Both the position numbers and the translations under genes were made by a program. Below the pieces are notes generated by a model. That model worked only from the letters and a program-made list of their open reading frames with translations, had not been told where the DNA came from and ran no database searches. A DNA stretch of 64,000 bases. Origin: Nyssa sinensis. Its lineage: Eukaryota; Streptophyta; Magnoliopsida; Cornales; Nyssaceae. Positions 37,801 through 49,271 of the stretch are shown in pieces. Location of the stretch: positions 37,194,824 to 37,258,823 of the forward strand of contig CM018035.1 of NCBI GenBank assembly GCA_008638375.1. Reading direction: 5' to 3'. Numbering within the stretch: the stretch's first letter is position 1; each line of letters opens with the position of its first letter.

Positions 37801-38784
37801 AAGTATGTTAGAGGTCTCAACCAACCAAATAGGGTTTCGTTTTAATGATTTCAGACCTGCTTCAAGCAAGGTCCATCAATGGTGGTCCTTTATAGGTCTT
37901 GTGTTTTAGATTGTTTTAAGACTAAATTTTCATGCTTGGTTAAGTTTAAATACACCCTAAACATCATATGTGCATAAAAAAAGCTTAAACAGTTTGTATA
38001 TAGGCATATATTCTAGAGAGAGAAAATATGGTTTTTGATATTTTCTCACATTTTTTCGTGATTCTCTTATTGATTCCTTCCCTTCTTCTTCTTCCAACTT
38101 CCTTGCTCTTGTTTTCTTTTGATTTCTCTCTTATGAAATGAGCATGCAATGCATGCATTTGCTTTTAAAGCAAGTTCACAGCCTTCTCTCTTTCTCTTTC
38201 TTCAAATCTCTCTCTCTCTCTCTCTATGATCTCACAGCCCCTTTCATTGACGTTCTTACTACTATATTTACTTCTTCTCTTTCCCTTTGTTCAAAATGCA
38301 GCTTTGCATTTATGTTGTTGATATTTTTTATCATATATATATATATATATATATATTATAATACATATACTTTACAGCACACAAACACACACTTTCACAC
38401 TCTAGGGTGTGCTACCGACACTCACACACACACTTCACAATTCTGCACCCAAACACATACCTTTTATGATTATATTAATATATATGTATACATGTATAAT
38501 TTTTCATGTGTATACATATGATTTTTCATGTGTATATATATTTGGATATATATATATATATATACTCACAATACACACTCAATGTGTGTATTTGCCTGTG
38601 TAACATACATATATAATTTTATGCATATTAATATACATATGACACATGACATAATTATGATATTGGAAATATACATATTTGTATATTTCTCAACTCTTGG
38701 TCTTTTCGTAGTAAATTTTAGACTATTGTTTAAAGTCTCGTAATGTGTGTCATATTACCTGATATTTCGAGTCAGGGTGTAACA
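34847..38784 (-). repeat. A2 5' LTR
   Basis: It starts tttcaggacctgaaaccc (a decayed tgtcacgaccc) and ends gggtgtaaca. It contains the mini-exon at 36152-36205 (54 nt; acceptor TTCTTAG, donor AAG|GTGAGTAA on the minus strand), the conserved hairpin at 37851-37885 and a B-box-like ttcgagtccc at 36970-36980. The last 7 bases overlap the start of LTR E. Confidence 0.87.
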
Positions 38785-39973
38785 CCTCGACCCGATTAAA
38801 TGATAATTCAGTCACTAATTATTAATTAGTGACCTTAAAAAGAATAATTAAGAAATTTAAACGAGAGATAGATGACGATTCCGAGACCTTAAAAATCAAG
38901 GTCGACTCTAGGGAAATAAATTATGACTACAATTTATAAAATCGGTATATGAAAAGAGTAAATATTTAATTTAAAATCTCAAAGTGGAAAATAGTGCAAA
39001 AAGGTTAAAATAAATAATTTAATTGGCCAAACAAGGCCTAGTGGAAAAAATGGCAAAAATAAGCCAAATTGAGGCCAAGGGGTTTTGAACCCTTAACCCA
39101 AGGTAGACAAAACACTTAAGCCCCAAAAATACCACTTGGGCTGCCCACCTATTTGTGATTAAAAATACAACCTATATGTATATAAACACATCAAAATATC
39201 CCTCCACCTCCCAAATTGGCCAATGGCCTTATATGCAACCAAAAGAATTACTTTTTAAAATAAAACAATAAAATAACAAGTGATATCATATATCTATATT
39301 GCGTGTGGGCAATTGAAGACCAGAAAGTCAGAAGTGTAATTTGCAGATCTGATGTAGAGTGAGAAAGAGGCTCAAGAGAGAGTAGAGTAGAGAGAGAGAA
39401 CGAGAGACCAAGAGAGGGAAGTGAGAGAAGGGGAGAGGAGGAAGCTGCATGCAATTGATCACTCAAGAAGAACCAAGGAGTATCTAAATCCAAGCAAAAA
39501 AGGAGGGAAACACACTGTTAAGGTATAAACCCCAAAAGCAATTTATTTTCTCTCTCTAAAAATCTCTTATTTTTGCAACTGTTTAAGTTTTTTTTTTATA
39601 CATGCATGGCCTTTAGGGATTGTAAACTTGAGTAAGGCATGAAAAATTGACCTAAACAGCACAAGAAACACACAACCGTACACAGGCCACCATTGAAGGA
39701 CCTTCAATGGAGCAGGCCTGATTCGACCAAAACAAACCTTGATGTCTTCACTAGGGGCCCAAACTAGACCCTAGTAAGGTTCTAAAAATCCCATGCCGCA
39801 ACCCTAAAACCCAAAAAATGAACCCAAAAACATGAGTTGCAGGTTTCGGTCATAAAACCCAGTCCTTGTTTTAGACCCCTAAACCCACTTTTAAAGATAA
39901 GAACATGAACCCCGTGAAAAATGAATCATCCCAGAAGAAACCTCATGAAATTTGACTCAAAAATGAGTCTGTA

Positions 39974-41172
39974 TGTCACGAACCGAAACCCACCCTGTGC
40001 GGATCTCGTATCGCGACCACCACCCTTCAGCCCGGAGGCCTTAGGGCAAGGCTCACATAAGCAATAGTATCGGATGGCGGTGCGGTCTTGGTTTGCGGAA
40101 GCGTGGAAAAAAATTTTCTTTCCTTTTCTTTTCTTATTTAAAACTTTCGCACATCCGTCCGGTACTGCCGCTCTTCATAGCAGTACACATGATAATACAT
40201 TCAGAGCATAAATAAAAGTTCTAAAGTTTTATACATATTACATAGTCGAATGCCTCTAGGGCTTAAGTACACATTGTCCAAAGTCTATTACATCATAATC
40301 CATCCAACTACAGATTCTAACTACTTCCAAAAGTCCATAATCCTATACAGCCATTAGTCATTATCCCAAAATGGAGCACGGATCCCACTCATTGTCAGTA
40401 CCTAAAAAATGTTAGGGAATGGGGTGAGCTTCGAGAAGCCCAATGAGTAATTCTGACATTTGTCATGGGTTTTAATTGGCAGTGGTTTCGCACATGAGAG
40501 TTTATAAAATACTCACTGCCAATTGCTCGTATACTTTAAACATAGAGCATATGCATTCTTCATAACAAATAGCTTTGAAACATTTAAAGTATTCAAGCTA
40601 AACATATATTTCTTCAAATAGAGTATATGCACTTCAAAACATATAAACATGTATAGAAAAAATGGGGGTAAAACCTGCTTCCATTTCCAAAAGCGTTACT
40701 TCAAAACATATAAACATGTATAGGAAAATGGGGGTAAAACTTGCTTCCATTTCCAAAAACATTTGTCATCTTTTCTCTTTAATTAGGTGGAATCTGTTTC
40801 GAACTAGACTCCCATTTTACTGCAATGCTACGATCTCATTTTCCTGGGGGATTAGATCTTATTACCAGGCATTTCACATGTCAGGTCAATTGAGTTCCGA
40901 AGACACCCAAAATCCTGACTATGCGACATTTCACATGACAGGGTAATTGAGTTCCGAAGAAACCCAAAATCTTGACTATGTGATTTTTACATTGTTATCT
41001 TGTAAAACATTTATCACATGGCTTCTTCAAATAGATACTTTTCATGAGTATTTAAAACATGACGTACTTGATTTCATGATAGGATCTTCAAATACTTAGA
41101 ATAATCAAATTCATAATATTTAAGGAAATTGACATTTTACTCAGGCATGCTAAATATTTCGAAGAAAGGAAC
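39974..41172 (-). repeat. A4 3' LTR, first part
   Basis: It starts tgtcacgaaccgaaaccc and aligns with 58681-59870 of the right LTR. On the minus strand it carries CTAACATTTTTTAG, the acceptor-like site, near 40405-40418. It is interrupted by F after ggaac (41168-41172). Confidence 0.9.
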
Positions 41173-41668
41173 TGTAATATCCCAAAAATCTGACATGAAC
41201 CAAGACTGTACCTCGATTTAATAAAAAATAAATTACGTGACGATAACGATTCGAAATAGCCCAAAGTACAGTGAGCCATGATTGAATTAATTATTAGAAA
41301 ATATAAAATTAATTCAGACCACTAAAAATAACAAATGCTTGGGAAATTAATTAACCTAGCCAATTGAGTGCCGAAATGGATCAATGGAATTGATACAGAA
41401 AAATTTATCATGCGAATAAAATACATAAAATATAAGATACGAACGGTGACTTAAAATTTGTAAAATAAATATTAATAATACCGAGTCCCAGTTTTATGCC
41501 AAATTGGTTGGCATTCCATACTTCAATATTTTGGGAATGAAAATATTATGTATAAAATATGTAGAAATTATATTTTATATAATTGTAATAAAATAATAAA
41601 AGACATTAACTAATGAAGAAAAGAAGGAAATAGTGGAGGCTGCTAGAACTAGTAAAGCCCAACAACCG

Positions 41669-41724
<56 letters not shown>
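41669..41724 (+). repeat. TA then TG microsatellite
   Basis: (TA)~9 is followed directly by (TG)~18. Frames reading HTHTHT or IYIYIY here are by-products of the repeat. Confidence 0.95.
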
Positions 41725-41727
<3 letters not shown>

Positions 41728-42399
41728 CACATGTGGGAAAATTCTAGAAAGGGTTGCTCTACCAGCCACGTGCATATATAAAATTATATGTAATGTGTAT
41801 ATTATGTAAATTTATATAAAAGTAAGAGATGCTTCTAGAGGAAGATGGAAAAAGCCAGAAGAATTGAGAAGGGGCTGAAATGAAGAAGGCGCAGGAAGCT
41901 TCTAGTTAAGGTGAAGCAACTGATAAAAAGGCGCCATCATGGAGCTTTTGGATTTTTGGGGGAGAAAAATAAAGCAAAAGAAAGGAAAAAACATTAATGT
42001 TGCAACAGATCGATATATATGTAATATGTGTATGATTGTGTAGCGTTGGTGCAGAGCAACGAAAAAATAGAAAAAAAAAAAAAAAAGAGGAGTTTGATTC
42101 AGGTGTAAAGGGGCTTTTGGTGATTTTAATGAAGTGTTGCAGGTGCCGTTTCATGTTATTTGGGACATTGGAAGAGAGGGCTGTGTGTGTAACAATGTGT
42201 GTGTGTGGCAGTGTAGGGAAGTGCAACAGAGGGGATTCTGATATGGCTTGGGACTATGCGTGGGTGTTGCGATTTTTGTGAGATGGCTACTTCAATCAGT
42301 TCAGGCGTTGGGTTTTGTGGGATGGTTTAGGTGTAGATCAAAATTGCATGCAGATGTTGCAGTTGTAGGGTTCCTTTGTTCCGCCGTTCTAGTTGAGAA

Positions 42400-42685
42400 C
42401 AGGGGCTGGTGGTGGTGTCATGCTATTATGGGATTCTAGACTGGTTTCATGTGAGGATTGGTGGAATGGAAATTTCTCAATATCTTGTAAGTTCAATAAT
42501 TTGGATGGAAGTTTTATATGGATTTTTACAGGAGCTTATGGGCCCCTTTAATTTCAGAAAGGAGCAGGTTCTGGGAAGAATTGAGAGGGATTGGATTGAG
42601 GTGGAATTTGCCATGGTGTCTGAGTGGAGACTTTAATGTTGTAAAGTCTCCTATGGAGGAAAAAGGGTGTAGCTGATTGATTAGA
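42400..42685 (+). pseudogene. L1-type LINE relic, endonuclease domain
   Basis: Conceptual translation shows, in order, GGGVMLLWDSRLVS, then GNFSISCKFNNLDGSFIWIF and TGAYGP. After a frameshift near 42550-42580 come EELRGIGLRWNLPWCLSGDF and NVVKSPMEEKG. This matches the APE-type endonuclease of plant L1 LINEs, with the conserved 'YGP' and 'GDFN' motifs. The real enzyme nicks target DNA to prime insertion; this copy is broken by stops and shifts. The surrounding 42240-43480, including an A run at 43389, may be further LINE sequence, but I cannot identify a reverse transcriptase. Confidence 0.72.
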
Positions 42686-43520
42686 GAACAGCAGCTCAGA
42701 AGAAGGGTTTTGTTGGAGGCTTGAGGTTTGATTAATTACTCCAAGCAGTAGCATCGGTTGGATTAAAAGAATAAATTATGGTCAATTGAGGGAAGGAACT
42801 AGCAAATGGCTGCTGAATTGATTAATTGCTCAATTGTTGCCTTGCTGTCCTGATGCTATTGGTTGGGCAACCTTGCTGAGCTCATGTAGAGTAGCACAGT
42901 AGCAGCAGCGTATTAGGAATTGATTTTGATGCGGAAGTGGCTGTTGACAGTAGATGTGATTCCAAGTGCTTTAGCTAAGGAAATGATAATGTTAGTGTCG
43001 TGGCCAGTGGAGTTTGAAGTGAATCAGGGGTGATGGCCGTTTAGGCATTGTTTGATGTGGAAATTTTGGTGCCTTGGGACTGCTCTAGAATTGGGATATA
43101 GATGCCTGGACAATGCTCATGGGTCTTCATCTTGCTGTAATGGTGATAAAGAAGTTGGCTCACAATCAGCAACGGAAAGAGCTGCCAGTATTTTGTAGAG
43201 ATGATAGAGATGGGGTTTCTTCCACAAAAGGTCACATTTGAGACACTGTATTGAGGATTGATATAGTCTGATGTGTTGAGAATTTGGAGAAGATTAAAGG
43301 AACAACTTGAGGAAGGGAAAGTTCTTCAATATCTGATAGATGGGATGGTAAAAGGGCAGATTTTGCCAGGATCATCATCTACTCGAGGGAAAAAAAAAAA
43401 AAAGGCTGAAGAAGTTGATGAAACTGGATTTAAAATGGTTGGTACAATGAGGAATGTATGTAGTAATTCGAATCCGATAGTACCAACATCAGGTAATTAC
43501 TTCTTTTCCATCTCTGCTCC

Positions 43521-46500
43521 TGTCACGACCCGAAACCCACCCTCTGCGGATTACCGGATCGCGATCGCCGCCCCGAGACCCGAAGGCCCCGAGACAAGGC
43601 TCGCATCTGCAGCGGTATCGAATAGATGTGCTACACATGATTGCGGAAGCGTGAAAAACTTTTTCTTTTCTTTTCTCATTTTTTAAATTAGGCATATCCG
43701 TCCGATACTGCTGTTTCCATACATAGCATACATGGTTACACATTCAGAGTATAACTAAACGTAAAAACTTCATACATTAATACAATACATATTCAGTTGC
43801 CCTGAGGGCTTATTACATATTCTTACTTGTCTATTAATACAAAACGTACTGCTAATGTTTATAGGTTCTTCAAGAAAAACTACTTAAACATATCTTTCCA
43901 AAAACAGCCAGACTCATCGTCGATGTCCTTAAGGCCCTGTCTGCTGCATCACCTGAAAGGGGGGTCCGAACAAAGTCCGGGTAAGCTAATCTAAGCTTGT
44001 GAGCAATTCCAGTGTTCGTCATGGGGTTTTCAATTAGCAGTGGTTTTTAGTACATAAGAGTTGTAAAACATTCACTGCCAATTGCTTATACAATTTAGAA
44101 TACAAAGTACATGCATTCTTAAAACAGATAGCTTTGAAACATTTTAAGTATTCAAGCTATACTCGTACTTCAATAAATAGAGTATATAACTCAAAACATA
44201 TGCATTTCAAATGGCTTGAAACATTTAAGGTATCCAAGCAAAACTCGTACTTCATCAGATCAAGTATATAACTTTAAACCACATCAATATGTATTTGAAA
44301 ATGAGGGTAAAACCTGTTTTCATTTCCAAAATCACTTTGTTATCTTTTCTCTTTAATATGGTGGAATCTGTTTCGAACCAGACTCCCATTTTACTACCAA
44401 TACTGCCGATCTCATTTCCCTGGGGGATTAGATCCTGCTGCCGGGCATTTACTGTTGAATCCCGAAGGATTTCAACATCACATAGGGTGGTACTTAGTAC
44501 CATTTATCTTGTAAAACATTTATCACATAACTTCTTCAATAGATACTTTCATGAATAATTAAAAACATGAAATGTATATTTTCTACAATAGGACTTCAAA
44601 TACTTGTAACTATCAAATTCAGGATTTTTAACATAATTTGGCATTTAAAACTTTAGACATGCTGAAATATGTTTTAAGAAAACTATGATAAATACCAGTC
44701 ACTGAACATGTCATATAGAGTTATAAAATAGTACTATTAAAAGCTGAATCATGTAAATACTGAATTTGAAACTCAAATACTTCACATCTTTGAACTTAAA
44801 ACTTTTTCAAATCCATGGAGTTAAATCTCCAATTCAAACACAGGGTTACTCACCTTGATTCTTTAGGGTTAGTGCTAAAAATGCGCTTTCCCACTTTCCT
44901 TGTAGTTCCTAAGAACAATTCATAAACACCTCATCAACTTCATATTCATTGTAATATCATCTCGATATTCCTTAACTTATGCTTAAACCGCATTAGATCC
45001 TAAAACGATTTCACAATTTCATAGGTACTTAATTTAACTCGTACTTGTAACCTATGACATAATTTAACGTGTTAGAAATTGAATTTATTTCAATTTATAC
45101 TCTTCTAGGAGTTCCATTAACTTTAATTTAAAGTTATTTATTTGACATGTTTACGTGTCGTGTCTTTTCGTATTTCGTTACTCGTACTTGCCTTAGTATT
45201 AGTACTTTGGCATCATTTCAGTTCATAGTCATCTAACAGATGCTATTCATCAAATTTTATGTCTTTTTATTTTAGACATTTCTTTTGGTCGAATAGACTC
45301 TACCATTGAGTCCGGAGTGTCGAAGAAAGTCGGTTTAGGCTTTTCTAACATTAAATTTGGACTGTTATATGTAAAAGGACAAAATGGTCATTTTATCGTT
45401 TTACGTGTCACATTTTTCTGTACTCTGTTTCGTAATTTGGACTCCATTTTTGAGTCCAGGATGTCAAAGAAAGTTAATTTAGACCTCTTCTGATCTCATT
45501 TCGGCTTTAGGGGTACCAGGGGTATTTTGGTCTTTTCACCCCTTTACGTGTCTTTATTTTTCGGGACTCCATTTCATGTTGTGGACCTCACCATTGGACT
45601 CAGAAGGTCCAAGATAGTAAGAATACACTAATAACTTGTTAATTTTGGTCAAGAGGTATTTTGGTCATTTACCCCTTACGTGTATTTATTTTTTTCGGGC
45701 CCCGTCTCATAAAACGGACCCTACCATTGATCTCAGAATGTCCAAAATAGTAAAATTACACTATTCATATGTTTAATTTAGACTTCGTTTGCTCTATTTA
45801 TGCCACAAGGGCAAAATAGTAATTTAACCTTATTTATTAAATAATTAAATTTATTATTTAATTATTTTTCCAGGGGTCTAAATGCATAATTTTTCCCTGA
45901 GTTGGGCCTCAGTATAATTTTTCTAAAGCCCAGGGGTCAATCCGTAATAACCAAAAGTATTGGTTTATTTCATTTTAATTAACTTAGAAAAACCAAAGGG
46001 TTCAGTTAAAATATAAGTGAACCGGTCTGGTTCAGTGGTAACCCAACCGGTCTATCCGGTTTATCACATGTGGCTGACGTCATCATGACGTCAGCCCTAG
46101 GTCTCTTTTAAATTAAACCGACACTCAAACGACGTCGTTCCAATTATTCGGTGGCAAGCCCAGAGGCTGCCACCTGTCCGAGTCAACTCGGCCACATTTT
46201 TAAAAATGAGTCAACCCGTCATCGTCTTCCCCAATCCACCGACTGAAAAACCCTAGTTTCAGTCTCCCTTTTTCTTCTATTTCGTGCATTTCTATTCAGC
46301 CAACCTCCCCTGTTTTGGTCCCAAATTATTCCTAAGACATATACAAATCGATTGGCATTCATTTTGGGCTTTAAAATTCCTTCATCAATTCGGTTTTGGA
46401 CATGATAATTCGAACTGTTATTTCGGTCGTATAGGTTCATTTCTTGATGGTTTTTCATGATCTTTGGCTTGTTATGATCCCCTCTTCATGGGGATCCATA

Positions 46501-47520
46501 TCTCGTTCTTAAATATCAAATTGACACAAAGTTAAAAGGATTGGGTCTTACACCCGTAACCTGTAACTCATTATTTGAAGGCCATTGTTTGTGATTTTTG
46601 GACGCGGTCGCACGTTTTTATAACCTTCATGGCTTCTTCTTGAAGCCTTGATACTCCAAAACAAGTTTAAAGGAAGTTGATTCAGACCTGCCATGGGCAA
46701 GGTCTTCAATGGCTGTCCTAACTGGGTTTCGTATTTTTAGGTGGTTTGAAGCTCAAAATCCATAGATAATCGAGTCTAAATATGTCCTACATATCATATA
46801 TAGAAAATGGAAGCTTTAAATCAGTTTATATATAGAGAAATTCTAGAGAGAGAAAAAGTGTAAGCTTGAGTTTTTCTCACCTTTCACCACTGTTTTCTCT
46901 TTCTTTCTTGCTCCAAACTCTTCTTCTATCTCCTCAGTTCTTCTTCTTTGGTTTCTTTCGTGAGAGAACAACATGCTTTGCATGTTTTGGGTTTGTCTTA
47001 TAAAGGAAGAAACCGACCTCTCTCTCTCCTCATTTTCTCTCTTTACTGTTCTCTCTCTCTTCTTTCTGATTGTAGCCCTACACCAGCCCCTCACTTCTCA
47101 TCAATTTTGTTTTTTCTCTTTTCCACTTTACATTAAATTTTTGTAAGATATTTCACATATATATATATTCATATAATATAATACACACACTTACATGTGA
47201 AGAAACACACACTGCACTGTTCACTTACTGTTCATATATGTATATAATTTATATACATATATATCCTCCCTTGTATACATGTATTTATATATATACATAT
47301 TTATACACATTTTATAATATACACACACAATACACCATAATGTGTGCATATGTGTGTTTATTTATATTTAATTTCAACAATTAAATATATTCTAATATCA
47401 TACATTAATTAATTATTTAATTAATCAATTTTCCTCTTTAGTGTAAATACCTTTACACAACTTTTTCATTGCCTCGTAATGCGTGCCATATGACTCGGTA
47501 TCCCGGGTCAGGATATTACA
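43521..47520 (-). repeat. A3 3' LTR, 4000 bp
   Basis: It runs from tgtcacgacccgaaaccc to gggtcaggatattaca. Minus-strand landmarks: donor-like GTGAG at 46880; conserved hairpin 46682-46713; paired TGACGTCA palindrome 46072-46096; ~140-bp modules 45250-45790; mini-exon 44854-44908; acceptor TTTCAG|GTGATG near 43949. Confidence 0.95.
46072..46096. promoter_or_regulatory. Paired TGACGTCA palindrome in the A3 3' LTR
   Basis: GGCTGACGTCA-TCA-TGACGTCAGCC has 11-bp arms and a 3-nt centre. TGACG/TGACGTCA is the known core bound by plant bZIP (TGA) factors in as-1-like elements. Further copies are listed in the findings. A role in expression is inferred. Confidence 0.5.
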
Positions 47521-47532
47521 TTCTTCCCTACT
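47521..47532 (-). other. A3 polypurine tract
   Basis: Minus strand AGTAGGGAAGAA, directly before the LTR start TGTAATATCC. Confidence 0.8.
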
Positions 47533-47734
47533 TATAAGAGTTTTGTCCCCAAAACTCGCTTGTCCCTATCTTTAAAGATTAGAAAGCTTCCCAATAAACA
47601 TTACATCATTCTTCACATTAATATGTCTAGAGTTTAAATTTAAACAATAAGCATAGATTAACAGAAATTAAATATTGATAGTGTACCTAATCATCCTTAG
47701 AGGTTTGAGCTGCATCTCCATGTATGTTGTAGAC

Positions 47735-48790
47735 TCAGCCGTACCTCATAGGCTCCTTGCCTCCTCCTGTTTTTCCAGCTGTCGCGGCAGGTGCATGTGG
47801 TGTAGCTGATGAAGCTACAGCAGTAGGTTCCTTTGCAGTGGAACTCCACTTTGGGCAATCCTTAATGACATGCCCAGTCTGACCACATTTGTAACAGCCT
47901 CCAGTGTCGCGCCAATGGGGTGCTTGATGCCTCTTTTTACAGGTAGGGCATACTGGAACCTCTTCTGACTTTTTGCTAACATCTCCCTTCTTGTTAATAG
48001 AGTTCTCACTTTTATCCCTGGCTTTCATTTTCTTCATTGATTGGGGACTCAGGCTGATCTTGTTCTTGTCTTTCTTTTGAGACAAGGCAATTCCAGCCCT
48101 TTCAAAGATTTTGGCACGCTCCACTACTCCGTTGTATGTTGGGAGTTCAAATGGTTCAAGTCGATACTTGATGCCATCCCTCAGGCCACATTCAAATTTT
48201 TGGGCTTTTAGATCTTCAGTTTGAACCATATGGGGCGCGAATTAAGCCAATTGCATGAACTTGGTCTCATATTCGGCCACGGTCATGGTTCCTTGGGTTA
48301 AAAGCGTGAATTCTGCTATCTTTTGATTTTTTTGTGACCTGGGCAAATACTTATCGAAAAACACTTCTAAAAATCTTACCCATGTCATAGGCGGCTCTCG
48401 TTCTTTTTCCAACCGCCACCATGCATACGCTGAATCCTTAAAGGTAAAAGCAGCGTAAGAGACTTTCTGTTCATCAGTACAGGGAAAGACTGTGAATATT
48501 CGTTCTATCTCTTGGATCCACGCTTCAGCGTCGATCGTCGTGTCTAGTCCATCAAACCTAGGAGGTTTGAATCCTTGAAATACTTTAAAACTCGACGTAT
48601 TCATTATGTCGGCAGGTTGTCCCTGATTCTGGGGTGGTCCGGGGTTTTGCACCTGTGGTGGTGCTCCGCCCTGGGCTTGGGCCCCTATCATATGTTGAGC
48701 CATTGCTTCTAAAATATGCTCTACTTGATCCAGTCTATCTTCTGGGTCTCTAGCATTCCTTCTTGTGTTCACCATTCTTGCTGAAAACAT
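47735..48790 (-). pseudogene. gag: gag of A3, nearly intact, one in-frame stop
   Basis: Ty3/gypsy-type gag: structural protein for the RNA-containing particle. One frame of 351 codons before the final stop, with a single internal TAA at 48242-48244 (codon 183). The first ATG is at 48790; the ATG five codons later (MVNTRR) matches the start in A2 and is the likelier one. Visible parts: an N-terminal 'DRLDQVEHILEAMAQ' helix; a Pro/Gln-rich linker; the gag core from about residue 75 ('PRFDGLDTTIDAEAWIQEIE', 'AYAWWRLEKER', 'LTQGTMTVAEYETKFMQLA'); a basic region; a CPTC..RH pattern near residue 281; and the zinc knuckle CYKCGQTGHVIKDC (CX2CX4HX4C) near residues 299-312. Pol is absent. The stop sits where A2 reads Arg, so two CpG-type transitions in an Arg codon could explain it. 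Confidence 0.92.
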
Positions 48791-48944
48791 ACAATAGTTA
48801 GTTTTCTAACACATATCTATCACATAAGGTTCATATTCACTTACTTCATAATTTCAAGGTTTAATATTTTTTATCATCCTCGATGTTCGTGATGGAATTA
48901 TAGCCCACATTTACTTCTCGTTTTCATTTTACTACTTCTTTTAA

Positions 48945-49105
48945 CTACGGGTCCCATACCCCGCCTTCCTATCGTATACTTCATATATCTATTTCATGTA
49001 CTACGGGTCCCATACCCCGCCTTTATATCATATCACATACTTCACATATCTATTTCATATACTACGGGTCCCATACCCCGCCTTTATATCATATCACATA
49101 CTTCA
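48945..49105 (-). repeat. A3 leader minisatellite, 3 units of ~60 bp
   Basis: Three copies of 'actacgggtcccataccccg' separated by 'atcacatacttcacatatct'-type sequence, between gag and the primer binding site. Same repeat as in A2 and A4. Confidence 0.9.
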
Positions 49106-49259
49106 CATATCTTAGGTAGCCTAGGACTTACCTAACTCAAAATTTTGTTTCGAAATCTCTTATTGTCACTAAGTTGGCCTTAGTCAACCTAGAACTAATC
49201 TTAGAAATTTCTAACTTAAATTACGACTCGGCCTTTTCTCAAAAGACCTAATACCTAGT

Positions 49260-49271
49260 GCTCTGATACCA
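49260..49271 (-). other. A3 primer binding site (initiator Met tRNA)
   Basis: Minus strand TGGTATCAGAGC, 3 nt from the end of the 5' LTR. This is the standard site complementary to the 3' end of plant initiator tRNA-Met. Confidence 0.92.

Larger units (their letters stand above)
24018..38784 (-). mobile_element. Element A2: gag-only retrotransposon with ~3.94-kb LTRs, carrying element G
   Basis: The left LTR (24018-26224 plus 31232-32961, 3937 bp) and right LTR (34847-38784, 3938 bp) are nearly equal in length but clearly diverged (I see many substitutions in the first 200 bp), so this is older than A3. The order polypurine tract, gag, leader repeats, primer binding site reads on the minus strand. 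The left flank is acaat; the right flank is not acaat, because LTR E begins at the same point. Confidence 0.87.

Noticed and set aside
42036..42636. Overlapping plus-strand frames of 63-81 codons that could look like small genes
   Set aside because: They are out-of-frame readings over or near the LINE relic and low-complexity sequence; the frame with recognisable motifs is broken.
43489..43743. Minus-strand frame with a near-identical copy at 49255-49497
   Set aside because: It covers the shared LTR end and flanking bases; no protein motif.
46219..46458. A 79-codon minus-strand frame conserved at 51971-52210
   Set aside because: Both copies lie at the same place in the two A3 LTRs, so identity follows from LTR duplication. 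The A2 and A4 LTRs do not keep the frame.
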